Source: Bacillota bacterium
Lineage (GTDB): Bacteria; Bacillota; Clostridia; Tissierellales; Peptoniphilaceae
Reading direction: 5' to 3'
Assembly: GCA_023442775.1 (NCBI GenBank)
Contig: JAEZXH010000004.1
Location: 49,933 to 113,932 of the forward strand
DNA: 64,000 nucleotides
This document shows positions 50,572-59,094 of this stretch, piece by piece; the stretch's first letter is position 1; each line of letters starts with the position of its first letter. Made by a program: the position numbers and the translations under genes. Below the pieces are notes generated by a model. It was not told where the DNA came from, did not search any database, and was given only the letters and a program-made list of their open reading frames with translations.

Positions 50572-51176
50572 AATCCATTGCTGAAAAACTCTTGGACATC
50601 TCTGCGGTGAGCCTCTCACCCAAAAAGCCCTTCACCTGGGCCTCGGGAATCAAGGCGCCAATCTACTGCGACAACCGCCTGACTCTCTCCGACGTCGAGG
50701 TGCGTCGCGAGGTGGAAGATGCCCTTGCCGATCTCATTCGTGAGACCTTCCCCACATGTGAGTACATCATGGGCACCGCCACCGCCGGCATTGGCCACGC
50801 TGCCCTCGTCGCCGAGCGGATGGACCTTCCCATGGGCTTTGTGCGCTCGGCGAAGAAGGACCACGGGAAGAACAAGCAGGTCGAGGGAAAACTCATCCCC
50901 GGCGCCAAGGTGGTCCTCATTGAAGACCTCTTCTCCACCGGGGGCTCTTCCATTGCCGCCGCCAAGGCCTTGGAGGAAGAGGGATTTGACCTCTTGGGCA
51001 TCGTCTCCATCTTTACCTATGGTCTCCCCGCTTGTGAAAAGAATTTTGCCGAGGCGGGGTACAAGACGGCGAGCCTGACAAACTTCCCAGAACTCGTAGA
51101 CGTCGCCCTCTCTCGCGGAGACATTGGAGAAGAGGACGTGGCAGTCCTTGATGAATGGAGACAGGGACTCGCCTAA
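50568..51176 (+). CDS. pyrE: Orotate phosphoribosyltransferase
   Basis: A 202-residue enzyme joining orotate and PRPP to OMP. The PRPP-binding motif VVLIEDLFSTGGSS and FTWASGIKAPIYCDNRLTL are characteristic. Translationally coupled to pyrF and followed by a terminator. Confidence 0.96.
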   Translation: MKSIAEKLLDISAVSLSPKKPFTWASGIKAPIYCDNRLTLSDVEVRREVEDALADLIRETFPTCEYIMGTATAGIGHAALVAERMDLPMGFVRSAKKDHGKNKQVEGKLIPGAKVVLIEDLFSTGGSSIAAAKALEEEGFDLLGIVSIFTYGLPACEKNFAEAGYKTASLTNFPELVDVALSRGDIGEEDVAVLDEWRQGLA

Positions 51177-51182
51177 GGGCAT

Positions 51183-51214
51183 AAAAAAAGGACCGGGGAC
51201 ACCGGTCTTTTTTT
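51183..51214. terminator. Bidirectional terminator
   Basis: A-run, GACCGG (51191-51196), CCGGTC (51202-51207), T-run; lies between pyrE and the convergent zinc-ribbon gene. Confidence 0.9.
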
Positions 51215-51217
51215 CGT

Positions 51218-51748
51218 CTAGAAATCTTCCATCTGAAATCCGCAGCGATTGCAATATTTTGCATGGATGGGGAGCTGATTGTGGCAGTTGGGACACTGTT
51301 TCGTCAAGACTTCCACGTCCCCAAATTGCATCCCCTCGTAGTGGGCTCCATGGCGCGGGTCGAGGCCACAACTGGGGCAGGGCTTTGTGAGGGTGCTAAG
51401 CTTCTCCCCGCAGTACTCACAGCGAAGCGTCCCAGGGTCTTTGGGCATCTTGAATTGACGGGTCCGCAAGAGGTTGTCCAGGCCACGGAGCTGTTCTTCC
51501 AAATCGGCAATCTGACGACAGAGGTCCTCTTCCGAGAGCTCCACCTTTCCATGGATGCGGCGGGCATAAGTGGTGCGGCCGAGGTTTTCGTACTGGGCCT
51601 TGAGCTTCGATTTGAGTTCGATCTGCTTCAGGCGAATCTTCGAGTGATCCGTGGCCTGACGAGCCTCGTGACGCATCTTGGCGCCGGCGTCGGAGAGACT
51701 GCCCATGGCCCGCTCCATGCTGCGTCCAATGGTTTCAAAAATATCCAT
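51218..51748 (-). CDS. Coiled-coil protein with two C-terminal zinc ribbons
   Basis: A 176-residue cytoplasmic protein. The N-terminal 110 residues are highly charged and probably coiled coil. Two zinc ribbons follow: CEYCGEKL...CPSCG and CPNCHNQ...CNRCG near the C-terminus. The ATG at 51748 lies 9 nt after AAAGGAGG; a TTG three codons upstream is less likely. No defined family. Possibly a scaffold or regulator. Confidence 0.7.
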   Translation of the reverse strand: MDIFETIGRSMERAMGSLSDAGAKMRHEARQATDHSKIRLKQIELKSKLKAQYENLGRTTYARRIHGKVELSEEDLCRQIADLEEQLRGLDNLLRTRQFKMPKDPGTLRCEYCGEKLSTLTKPCPSCGLDPRHGAHYEGMQFGDVEVLTKQCPNCHNQLPIHAKYCNRCGFQMEDF

Positions 51749-51902
51749 ACAACACAACCTCCTTTCTCTGAGACTATTCTAGCACAGCCTTCGAGAAGCG
51801 TCGTCCACCTTAGCGAAGACTTAGACTTCTCTTCTGGAATTGTTAGTGTTTTGAGAGAGTTCGACCTGGGTATAACAAGAACAACGGAAGAAAGGAGACA
51901 CT

Positions 51903-52139
51903 ATGGCACACTTGAAACTCTACACCTCCACCTTTTGCCCCTTCTGCGAAAAGGTGAAGAAGGTCATTGAAGAAAAGAACATCGATGCCGTGGAGATCGT
52001 CAACATCGATAAAGAGCCCGCTGCTCGTGATGAGCTCATCGAAAAGGGTGGGAAGAAACAGGTTCCCTGCCTCTTCATCGACGGCGAGCCCCTCTACGAG
52101 TCCTTGGAGATCATCAAGTATCTGGAAGAGCACTGCTAA
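51903..52139 (+). CDS. Glutaredoxin-like protein
   Basis: A 78-residue thioredoxin-fold protein with the redox motif C12-P-F-C15 and the cis-Pro segment QVPCLFIDG. It reduces disulfides or protein-mixed disulfides; whether glutathione is used is unknown in this lineage. RBS AAAGGAGACACT. A -10-like TATAAC lies near 51871. Confidence 0.88.
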   Translation: MAHLKLYTSTFCPFCEKVKKVIEEKNIDAVEIVNIDKEPAARDELIEKGGKKQVPCLFIDGEPLYESLEIIKYLEEHC

Positions 52140-52144
52140 TCCTG

Positions 52145-52176
52145 CCCCTGCCCCCTTCGGGCAGGGCTTTTTTTAG
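52145..52176 (+). terminator. Terminator after the glutaredoxin gene
   Basis: TGCCC-CCTTC-GGGCA core within a longer GC stem, followed by seven T. Confidence 0.88.
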
Positions 52177-52187
52177 GTGGACGTGTT

Positions 52188-52193
52188 ATAATA
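52188..52193 (+). promoter_or_regulatory. Extended -10 promoter of the hydrolase operon
   Basis: TGTTATAAT (52185-52193), an extended -10 element. No good -35; the terminator T-run occupies that region. Confidence 0.55.
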
Positions 52194-52212
52194 AAACGTT
52201 AGGAGGTGTGCG

Positions 52213-52977
52213 GTGAAAGAATTTGTAGAGATTTTAGGACAACAGATTGCCTATGAAGTGACGGGGTCGGGAGAGAAGAAGGCCTTAGTTCTCCACGGGT
52301 GGGGGACAAACCTCGAGACCATGGGGGCGGTGGTGCGCGTCCTCTCTTCGACGCACACCGTCTATGCCTATGATGCCCCGGGATTTGGGGACTCCCCGCC
52401 ACCAAGAAACGTCTGGGGAACCGAGGATTATGCGCGACTTTGTGAGGCCTTTGCGGAGCACTTCCACCTCGAGGGAGCCGTGGCCATTGGCCACTCCTTT
52501 GGGGGAAAGACTCTCTCCATCGTCGGGGCGACGTCGCCGCAGCTCTTCTCGCGCCTCGTCCTCATCGATGCCTCGGGGGTAGCCCCGAAGCGCGGCCTCT
52601 CCTACCACGTCAAGGTGCGGGCCTTCAAGGCGGCCAAGGCCTTGGCGACCCTGCCCTATCCCAAAGAGGAGCGGGAGGAGCGCCTCAAGGAATTCTACCG
52701 CCGCCACGGCTCTTCCGACTATCGGGAGAGCGATGGGATTATGAGAAAGGTCTTCGTCAAGGTGGTCAACGAGAACACCACCTCCTACTTCCCGCGCATC
52801 GCCGCGCCGACTCTTCTCATCTGGGGAGACAAGGACGAAGACACCCCCTTGTGGATGGGAAAGGTCTTCGAGGAGAAGATTCCCGACGCGGGCCTCGTGA
52901 TCCTCTCTGGGGGCCACTACGCATTTGCCGAGGACTATATCACCTTTGCCTCGGTGCTACAGAGTTTTACGTCTTAA
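52213..52977 (+). CDS. Alpha/beta hydrolase
   Basis: A 254-residue alpha/beta-hydrolase. HGWGTN forms the oxyanion loop, GHSFGG carries nucleophile Ser95, and GGHYAFAEDY supplies the His; a catalytic Asp is likely in WGDKDED. The start is GTG at 52213, six bases after AGGAGG. Substrate unknown. It is followed by a MurF-like ligase and Ddl, so an envelope-related ester or amide is plausible but unproven. Confidence 0.82.
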   Translation: MKEFVEILGQQIAYEVTGSGEKKALVLHGWGTNLETMGAVVRVLSSTHTVYAYDAPGFGDSPPPRNVWGTEDYARLCEAFAEHFHLEGAVAIGHSFGGKTLSIVGATSPQLFSRLVLIDASGVAPKRGLSYHVKVRAFKAAKALATLPYPKEEREERLKEFYRRHGSSDYRESDGIMRKVFVKVVNENTTSYFPRIAAPTLLIWGDKDEDTPLWMGKVFEEKIPDAGLVILSGGHYAFAEDYITFASVLQSFTS

Positions 52978-52990
52978 GAATGGAGTCATG

Positions 52991-54532
52991 ATGGAACAAT
53001 TCTTTCAATCTCCCGTAGAGATTCTCTTGCGGGCACTGGCATTGGTGGCCTTCATCTGGGCCCTGGATCGGACGCGAAAGGTGGCCCTTCGGCCCCTGCA
53101 CGTCATGCAGCTGGAAGGCTATGACAACGAAGAGTACGGCGCGTGGATGAAGGCCCACCCCGAGAGTCGCTTCGGGGAAGGGGTCAGCTCCATTCAGAAC
53201 AAGTCCCCCCTGGTGATGACGGAGAGGGCGACGCGCCTCTTCCAAAAGCACATGATTGTGAACATTCTCCTCCTCTTCCTGGGGCTCCTCTTCTCCTGGG
53301 CGATGAAGAGCTCCATCGTCGGCCTCGGGGTGGCCCTCGTCTTCTCTGGGGTTCTCTGCAATCTCCAGTTTCACCTCATGAAGTTCTCCAACACCTTGGC
53401 CAAGCCAAAAGAGGAGAGAATCAACCGCGGTTTTTACGTCGCCGCCCAAGAGAAAGTGCGTGACCTCAAGGCCAGGGGTCTCACCGTTGTCGGCATCACG
53501 GGAAGTTTTGGAAAGACGTCGACGAAGTTCATCGCCAACGACATCCTCTCCGAGTCCTTCCAGGTGCAAAACACCCCGAGTTCCTACAACACTCCCATGG
53601 GCCTCTCGAAGGTCATCAACAACGACCTCGACGAGACGAAGGAAATCTTCCTCGCCGAACTCGGCGCCAAGGTTCCGGGAGAGATTGCGGAAGTGGCTGA
53701 ACTCGTTCAGCCCACCATTGGGGTCCTCACTGCCATCGGCCCCACCCACATGCACCTCTTTAAGACCATCGACCGCATCAAAGAGACGAAGTACGAACTC
53801 ATCGAGGCCCTCCCCGACGACGGCACTGCCATCTTCAACCTGGACAACCCTCACGTCCGAGAACTGGCGGAGAAGACGACGCGTCTTTCTTGGATTGGCT
53901 ACGGCTTTTCCGAAGATGCCACGGTGCGGGCAACGGATCTCGAGGTGGGATCTCGCGGGAGTCGCTTTACCCTCGCCATCGACGGGAAGGCTCCAGTGTC
54001 CTGCGAGACCGTCCTCTTGGGAAAACACAACATTCAGAACCTCCTCGCCGGCGCCGCCATTGGCCACGTCCTCGGCATGGACCCGGAAGCCATCGCTCGA
54101 GGCATCAAAAAGGTCGCCCCTGTGGAACACCGGTTGCAACTCATTGAAGGACCTACGGGGGTCCTCGTCATCGACGATGCCTTTAACTCGAACCCCGTAG
54201 GAGCGCGCGCGGCTCTCGAGGTCCTCGGCGCATTTTCTGAGGCGAAGAAGATTGTCATCACCCCGGGAATGGTAGAACTTGGGGATCAGGAGGAAGAGGA
54301 GAACTATGCCTTCGGGAAGGAATTGGCGAAGGTCGCCGATGCGGTGATTCTCGTGGGACCAAAGCGCACCGAGCCCATCAAGCGGGGCCTCGTCGATGCG
54401 GCCTACCCCGAGACCCAGACCTTTGTCGCCAAGAGCCTTGACGAGGCGACGAAAATCAGCGCAAGTCTCACCGGGCCCGGGGACGTGGTCCTCATCGAAA
54501 ACGACTTGCCCGACACCTATAACGAAATCTAA
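52991..54532 (+). CDS. Membrane-anchored MurF-like Mur ligase
   Basis: A 513-residue Mur ligase. The ATP-binding motif GITGSFGKTSTK (168-179), LAELGAKVPGEIAEV, FNLDNPHVR and VIDDAFNSNPVGARAAL match MurF-type ligases. The usual MurF N-terminal substrate domain is replaced by about 130 residues with hydrophobic segments (about 9-25, 88-104, 110-124), so it is probably membrane-bound. Two adjacent ATGs exist; 52991 has better SD spacing. Followed by ddl, so it likely uses a D-Ala-D-X dipeptide. Confidence 0.82.
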   Translation: MEQFFQSPVEILLRALALVAFIWALDRTRKVALRPLHVMQLEGYDNEEYGAWMKAHPESRFGEGVSSIQNKSPLVMTERATRLFQKHMIVNILLLFLGLLFSWAMKSSIVGLGVALVFSGVLCNLQFHLMKFSNTLAKPKEERINRGFYVAAQEKVRDLKARGLTVVGITGSFGKTSTKFIANDILSESFQVQNTPSSYNTPMGLSKVINNDLDETKEIFLAELGAKVPGEIAEVAELVQPTIGVLTAIGPTHMHLFKTIDRIKETKYELIEALPDDGTAIFNLDNPHVRELAEKTTRLSWIGYGFSEDATVRATDLEVGSRGSRFTLAIDGKAPVSCETVLLGKHNIQNLLAGAAIGHVLGMDPEAIARGIKKVAPVEHRLQLIEGPTGVLVIDDAFNSNPVGARAALEVLGAFSEAKKIVITPGMVELGDQEEEENYAFGKELAKVADAVILVGPKRTEPIKRGLVDAAYPETQTFVAKSLDEATKISASLTGPGDVVLIENDLPDTYNEI

Positions 54533-54562
54533 GAGCAAATGATGAAAAGAAAGGAGTGAAGG

Positions 54563-55726
54563 ATGAAGCGAGTTGGCGTCCTCTTCGGAGGGCCAAGTGT
54601 TGAACACGAAGTGAGCATCATCACCGCCATGCAGGTGATGGAAAATATGGATAAGAGCCGTTTTGTCCCCGTCCCCATCTACGTGACGAAGGAGGGGAGT
54701 TGGACCATGGGGGAGGGGTACGATTGCATCGACACCTTCCGCGAGAAGCGCAACCAGGGCGAGGAAGTCTTCCTCATCCCGGGACGAGGGGGCAGACTCT
54801 ACGCCTCTCGTCCTCAGAAGAGCGGCCTCTTTGGTTCCGCCGTCGACGCTTTGACGGAAGTGGAAAAGATTGATATCTTCTTCCCCGCCCTCCACGGCAC
54901 CATGGGAGAAGATGGGGCCATTCAAGGGGCCTTTGAGGTGGCTGGTGTGCCCTACGTCGGGTGCAAAGTCACCGCCGCCGCCACGGGGATGGACAAGATT
55001 GCCATGAAGGGACTCTTCCGGAGTGTGGGAATCCCCGTCATGGAAGGGGTGGGCATCGACCGCCTCCGCTGGACCTACGCCAAGGAGGACGTCCTTTGTG
55101 AGGTGAAGGCCCTTGGAGAGGAACTCTTTGTGAAGCCCGCCTGTCTCGGCTCCTCCATTGGCATCGAGAAGGTGAAAGCAGAGGATGTCGAAGGGGCCAT
55201 TGACGACGCCTTCGCCTATGGGGAGCGGGTCCTCGTCGAGCGGGCGGCGACATCTCCTCGGGAGATTAACATCGCCGTCTTGAGTACCGCTGATGGAGTG
55301 CGCGTCTCTGCGGCGGAGGAACCCTTGGAGTTTGAAGACCTCTTGAAGTTCGAGGACAAGTACCTCCGAGGAGGCAAGGGGGCGAAGGGAAAAGAGGCGA
55401 GCCATCGCAAGCTTCCCGCAGAACTCTCCGAAGACCTGAAGGCCTCCATGGAGGAGTTGGCGATGAAGGCGATGCAAGCCATTCACGGCGTGGGATGCGC
55501 CCGCATCGACTTTCTCGTGGAGGACGGAAAGCCCGTCGTCAACGAAATCAACACTATGCCCGGGTCCTTGGCCTTCTACCTCTGGGAGGCGGTGGGACTC
55601 GATTTCCCCACCCTGTTGAGTCGCCTCATCGACGACGGCCTCACCCGGTACGAAGAGGAGAAGAAGATCATCAAGACCTATGACGTGGATTTATTGTCGA
55701 GGACCAGCTATGGCACAAAGAGATAG
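54563..55726 (+). CDS. ddl: D-alanine--D-alanine ligase
   Basis: A 387-residue ATP-grasp ligase. VGVLFGGPSVEHEVSIITA, FPALHGTMGEDGAIQG, FVKPACLGSSIGI and INTMPGSLAFY are the family motifs. It makes the D-Ala-D-Ala (or variant) dipeptide for MurF. RBS AAAGGAGTGAAGG. Its 3' end overlaps rnr by 17 bp. Pairing with the membrane MurF-like ligase suggests a dedicated dipeptide module. Confidence 0.94.
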   Translation: MKRVGVLFGGPSVEHEVSIITAMQVMENMDKSRFVPVPIYVTKEGSWTMGEGYDCIDTFREKRNQGEEVFLIPGRGGRLYASRPQKSGLFGSAVDALTEVEKIDIFFPALHGTMGEDGAIQGAFEVAGVPYVGCKVTAAATGMDKIAMKGLFRSVGIPVMEGVGIDRLRWTYAKEDVLCEVKALGEELFVKPACLGSSIGIEKVKAEDVEGAIDDAFAYGERVLVERAATSPREINIAVLSTADGVRVSAAEEPLEFEDLLKFEDKYLRGGKGAKGKEASHRKLPAELSEDLKASMEELAMKAMQAIHGVGCARIDFLVEDGKPVVNEINTMPGSLAFYLWEAVGLDFPTLLSRLIDDGLTRYEEEKKIIKTYDVDLLSRTSYGTKR

Positions 55727-58199
55727 ATCCATCGAGAGCATCGCCTCGGCGGTGAGCCAATGCCTCAAGCGGTTTACCCGCCTCGAGGGGGAAGAACTCC
55801 TTCACCTCTTGGGCCTCGACGACGGGATGGAGGATCTCCTCGATGCGGCCCTCGCCCGATTGGAAGAGGAAAAGGCCATCGTGAATTTTGAAGGGGCCTG
55901 GGAGTTGCCCCCTCATTTGACCCGCATCTCCGCCTCCTTTGCCCGGGGAATCACCCGCCTCCTGCGCCGGATTGGACCGGCGCGAGAAGAGGAACTCAAG
56001 GGCCTTCTCGGCGCATGGGGAGAATTGGAGGGCGCCTTTGACGAAGGCCTGAACTACCTCCTCGTCCTCGGACGGGTCGAACGCCGTGGCCGAAAGATTC
56101 ACCTCTTGGAGAAGCGAGAGGAGAAGAAGGAGCCCTCCCGTCGCAGAGAGCGCACAGCGAAGGGCAAGAAGCAAAAGAAGGAGAAGGCTCCTTGGAAGAA
56201 GCGGGAGTCCTTCGAGAAGGCCGAGGAGGCCACCCAGGTCTCCTATGACCGCGTAGGCGTCCTTCAGGCCCATCCAAAGGGCTATGGCTTTGTCATCACC
56301 GACGAGGACGACGGCGCCGACGTCTTCATTCCCGACGACGCCATGGGATTTGCCATCCACCAAGATAAAGTCCGGGTCCACGTCTTTGAGGAGAGTTTGG
56401 AAGGGCGAAAGGGGCGCATCGTCGACGTTCTATCCCACGGCAAGATGGAAGTGGTCGGCACCTTTGAGGGACGAAAGGGACGCGGCTTCGTCCACCCCGA
56501 CGAAGAGCGCTACCCCGACCCCATCCTCATCGAAAAGGGGGCTGCTCTCGGCGCGAAGACGGGACAAAAAGTCGTCGTCGGCATTACCGCATGGCCGGAA
56601 AGAAAACAGGGGGTTCGAGGAAAGATTCTCGAAGTCCTAGGAGACCCCAAGGACCCCGGCGTCGACATCATCTCCGTCGCCCGAGACATGGGCCTCTCCA
56701 CCACCTATCCCGAAAGGGTGGTGGAGGAAGCGAAGGCCATGCCCGAGAAGGTCTCGAAAAAGGACATCAAGAGCCGTCGTGATTTGCGTCGCTGGAGCAC
56801 CTTCACCATCGATGGGGAACACGCCAAGGACTTTGACGACGCGGTGAGCATGAAGCGTCTCGCCAACGGCCACTACCTCTTAGGCGTCCACATTGCCGAC
56901 GTCTCCCATTACGTGAAGGAGGACTCCGCCCTCGACGAAGAAGCCTACCATCGCGGCAACTCCGTCTATCTCCTCGACCGGGTTCTCCCCATGCTTCCCG
57001 AGGAACTCTCTAATGGCCTCTGCTCCCTCAGAGAAGGAGAGGATCGCCTCACCCTCTCCCTCATCATGGAACTCGACGAGACTGGGGAACTGATGAAGCA
57101 CCGCATCGAGGAGACGGTAATTCGCTCGAAGCGTCGCCTCATTTATGGCCACGTCAGCGATTTTCTCGAAGGGAAGAACACCCACCCCTCCATCGAAGGA
57201 CTCGAGGAAGATTTGCGCCTCATGGAAGAGTTGGCAAAGATTCTCCGGAAGAGACGGGAGGAGAGAGGGGCCCTCGATTTTGATTTCCCAGAACGAGAGG
57301 TGCGCCTCTCCGACGAGGGATTCCCCGAAGCAGTCTACGTCGCCGACCGGCGCATCGCCAACCGCATCATCGAAGAATTTATGCTCCTCGCCAATGAGAC
57401 CGTCGCCGAGGACTATGCGAAGAAGAAGGTCCCCTTCCTCTATCGGATTCACGAGACTCCAGAGCGGGGAAAACTCCAAAGCCTCAACATGATGATGCGC
57501 CCCTTTGGCCACAAGCTGAGAAACGTCGAAGACGTGCGTCCAAAGGACGTTCGTGGCCTCTTGGAGACTGTGGCGGGGACGAAGGAATCCACACTCATCG
57601 AGATGCTCATCTTGCGCAGTCTCAAAAAGGCTCGCTACGCCACGGAGATGGAGGGCCACTTTGGTCTCGCCAGCGACTACTACACCCACTTCACCAGCCC
57701 CATCCGCCGCTATGCGGACCTCATCGTCCACCGCCTCATCAAGGCCCGCCTCCACCGCGAGAAAAAGGTCTTAAAGAGGACGGAATCTCACCTCGAGGCC
57801 ATTGCAAAGCAAGTCTCCTCCACGGAAAAACTCGCCCAGGACGCGGAGCGCGCCGTGGTGGATATGAAGCTCGCCCAGTTTATGGAGGACAAGGTGGGCC
57901 AGGACTTCAAGGGCTTCATCTCTGAGATCACGGGCTTTGGCCTCTTCGTCCAGTTGGAGAATACCGTCGAGGGACTGGTGAGCTATGCTTCGATGAGCGA
58001 CTACTTCACCTTTGACGAGGACAACTACGTTGCCGTCGGGCGAAACTCCCGAAAGGTCTACCACCTCGGGGAGAAGGTGCGGGTCAGAGTTTCCCAGGTC
58101 GACGCCCGCCGTGCTCAGATCGATTTCGTCTTGAGAGAGGAGGCAGGTCATGGGAAAAGAACGCGTAAAACCAGACGGCGCCAATCTCGCTACAAATAG
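55710..58199 (+). CDS. rnr: Ribonuclease R
   Basis: An 829-residue 3'-5' exoribonuclease. An N-terminal winged-helix-like region (about 1-140) is followed by a very basic linker (about 143-180, many K/R/E). Cold-shock-type OB domains come next, then the RNB catalytic domain with TIDGEHAKDFDDAVS (acidic metal ligands), and a C-terminal S1 domain (GFISEITGFGLFVQLENTVE). It degrades structured RNA and works with tmRNA/SmpB; smpB overlaps its 3' end by 50 bp. The start at 55710 follows GAGGACCAGCT. Confidence 0.95.
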   Translation: MAQRDRSIESIASAVSQCLKRFTRLEGEELLHLLGLDDGMEDLLDAALARLEEEKAIVNFEGAWELPPHLTRISASFARGITRLLRRIGPAREEELKGLLGAWGELEGAFDEGLNYLLVLGRVERRGRKIHLLEKREEKKEPSRRRERTAKGKKQKKEKAPWKKRESFEKAEEATQVSYDRVGVLQAHPKGYGFVITDEDDGADVFIPDDAMGFAIHQDKVRVHVFEESLEGRKGRIVDVLSHGKMEVVGTFEGRKGRGFVHPDEERYPDPILIEKGAALGAKTGQKVVVGITAWPERKQGVRGKILEVLGDPKDPGVDIISVARDMGLSTTYPERVVEEAKAMPEKVSKKDIKSRRDLRRWSTFTIDGEHAKDFDDAVSMKRLANGHYLLGVHIADVSHYVKEDSALDEEAYHRGNSVYLLDRVLPMLPEELSNGLCSLREGEDRLTLSLIMELDETGELMKHRIEETVIRSKRRLIYGHVSDFLEGKNTHPSIEGLEEDLRLMEELAKILRKRREERGALDFDFPEREVRLSDEGFPEAVYVADRRIANRIIEEFMLLANETVAEDYAKKKVPFLYRIHETPERGKLQSLNMMMRPFGHKLRNVEDVRPKDVRGLLETVAGTKESTLIEMLILRSLKKARYATEMEGHFGLASDYYTHFTSPIRRYADLIVHRLIKARLHREKKVLKRTESHLEAIAKQVSSTEKLAQDAERAVVDMKLAQFMEDKVGQDFKGFISEITGFGLFVQLENTVEGLVSYASMSDYFTFDEDNYVAVGRNSRKVYHLGEKVRVRVSQVDARRAQIDFVLREEAGHGKRTRKTRRRQSRYK

Positions 58200-58620
58200 A
58201 AAGGCGCGTCACGATTACTTCATCGAAGAGACCCTCGAGGCGGGAATCGTCCTCACGGGCACCGAAGTGAAGAGCATTCGCCAAGGGCGACTGAACCTCA
58301 AGGACTCCTATGCCCTCATCAGAGACGGAGAAGTCCTTCTCGATGGGGTCCACATCAGCCCCTATGAACAGGGAAATATCTTCAACGTCGACCCAGAGCG
58401 GAGGCGAAAACTCCTCCTGCACCGCCACGAAATCCTGCGCCTGAAGCGTCAACTCGACCAAAAGGGCCTCACCCTCGTTCCCTTGCGGGTCTACCTCGTC
58501 AGGGGGCGAGTGAAGGTGGAACTGGGCCTTGCCCGGGGGAAGAAACTCTACGACAAACGAGAGACCATCGCCAAGAGAGACGCAGATCGGAGAATGCGTC
58601 AATCCCTCGGAAAAATTTGA
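58150..58620 (+). CDS. smpB: SsrA-binding protein SmpB
   Basis: A 156-residue tmRNA-binding protein of trans-translation. LATNRKARHDYFIEETLEAG, LTGTEVKSIRQGRLNLKDSY and the basic C-terminus KRETIAKRDADRRMRQSL are characteristic. RBS GAGGAGGCAGGTC. It overlaps rnr by 50 bp. No ssrA gene was seen in the window. Confidence 0.97.
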   Translation: MGKERVKPDGANLATNRKARHDYFIEETLEAGIVLTGTEVKSIRQGRLNLKDSYALIRDGEVLLDGVHISPYEQGNIFNVDPERRRKLLLHRHEILRLKRQLDQKGLTLVPLRVYLVRGRVKVELGLARGKKLYDKRETIAKRDADRRMRQSLGKI

Positions 58621-58630
58621 AAAAATCCCC

Positions 58631-58701
58631 TTGACGCAAAAGAATAGCTCGTGTAAAATAAAAAGTTTTCTCTTGACTTTTATACAAACATGATGTACAA
58701 T
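58631..58701 (+). promoter_or_regulatory. Tandem promoters of veg
   Basis: P1: TTGACG (58631-58636), 17 bp, TAAAAT (58654-58659). P2: TTGACT (58673-58678), 17 bp, TACAAT (58696-58701). P2 overlaps an ATG-rich stretch that would otherwise look like an earlier start. Confidence 0.75.
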
Positions 58702-58746
58702 GGACTGAGGAAGTGTCTCTTCTCGAACGGAAAGGGTGGTTCCAAC

Positions 58747-59010
58747 GTGAGTCATGTTGAGCTAATCAAGCGTGAGTTGTCCCATCACATCGGCAAGAAT
58801 GTGATCCTAAGGGCGAACAAGGGCCGGAAGAAAATCGTGACGAAACGAGGCGTCCTTGAGGCGGTGTACCCAAGTCTCTTTGTCATTTCCATCGACAACG
58901 AAGAGTCCCTTGGCAATCGCAACGTCTCCTACACCTATGCAGACGTCCTCACTTCGACGGTACAGATTACCATCCTCGAAGATGCATCCGATGCACAGAA
59001 GATTTCCTAG
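58747..59010 (+). CDS. veg: Veg family protein
   Basis: An 87-residue Veg-like protein (IKRELSHHIGKNVILRANKG; VLEAVYPSLFVISID; NVSYTYADVLTSTVQITIL), related to B. subtilis Veg, implicated in biofilm control. The start is GTG at 58747. In-frame ATGs at 58690 and 58693 fall inside promoter P2 and cannot be used by its transcript. Placed before ispE, as in Bacillus. Confidence 0.92.
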   Translation: MSHVELIKRELSHHIGKNVILRANKGRKKIVTKRGVLEAVYPSLFVISIDNEESLGNRNVSYTYADVLTSTVQITILEDASDAQKIS

Positions 59011-59017
59011 AATTAAG

Positions 59018-59040
59018 AAGACCGCTTGGCGGTCTTTTTT
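59018..59040 (+). terminator. Terminator after veg
   Basis: AAGACCGC (59018-59025) pairs with GCGGTCTT (59029-59036), then a T-run. Confidence 0.9.
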
Positions 59041-59065
59041 CATGGTGTTTTTTCTGTGGTATAAT
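59037..59065 (+). promoter_or_regulatory. Promoter of ispE
   Basis: TTTTCA (59037-59042), 17-bp spacer, TATAAT (59060-59065); the -35 overlaps the preceding terminator T-run. Confidence 0.6.
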
Positions 59066-59094
59066 GAGATTTTGAAACGGAGAAAGGAGGTCCT

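Noticed and set aside
52967..55486. Very long open frame on the minus strand opposite the MurF-like and ddl genes
   Set aside because: It is a shadow created by the GC-rich third positions of the plus-strand genes. It has a low-complexity, His/Gly/Asp-rich composition, no SD and no family resemblance.
58690..58746. Earlier ATG starts for veg
   Set aside because: They lie within the -10 region of promoter P2, and the added residues do not resemble Veg proteins.
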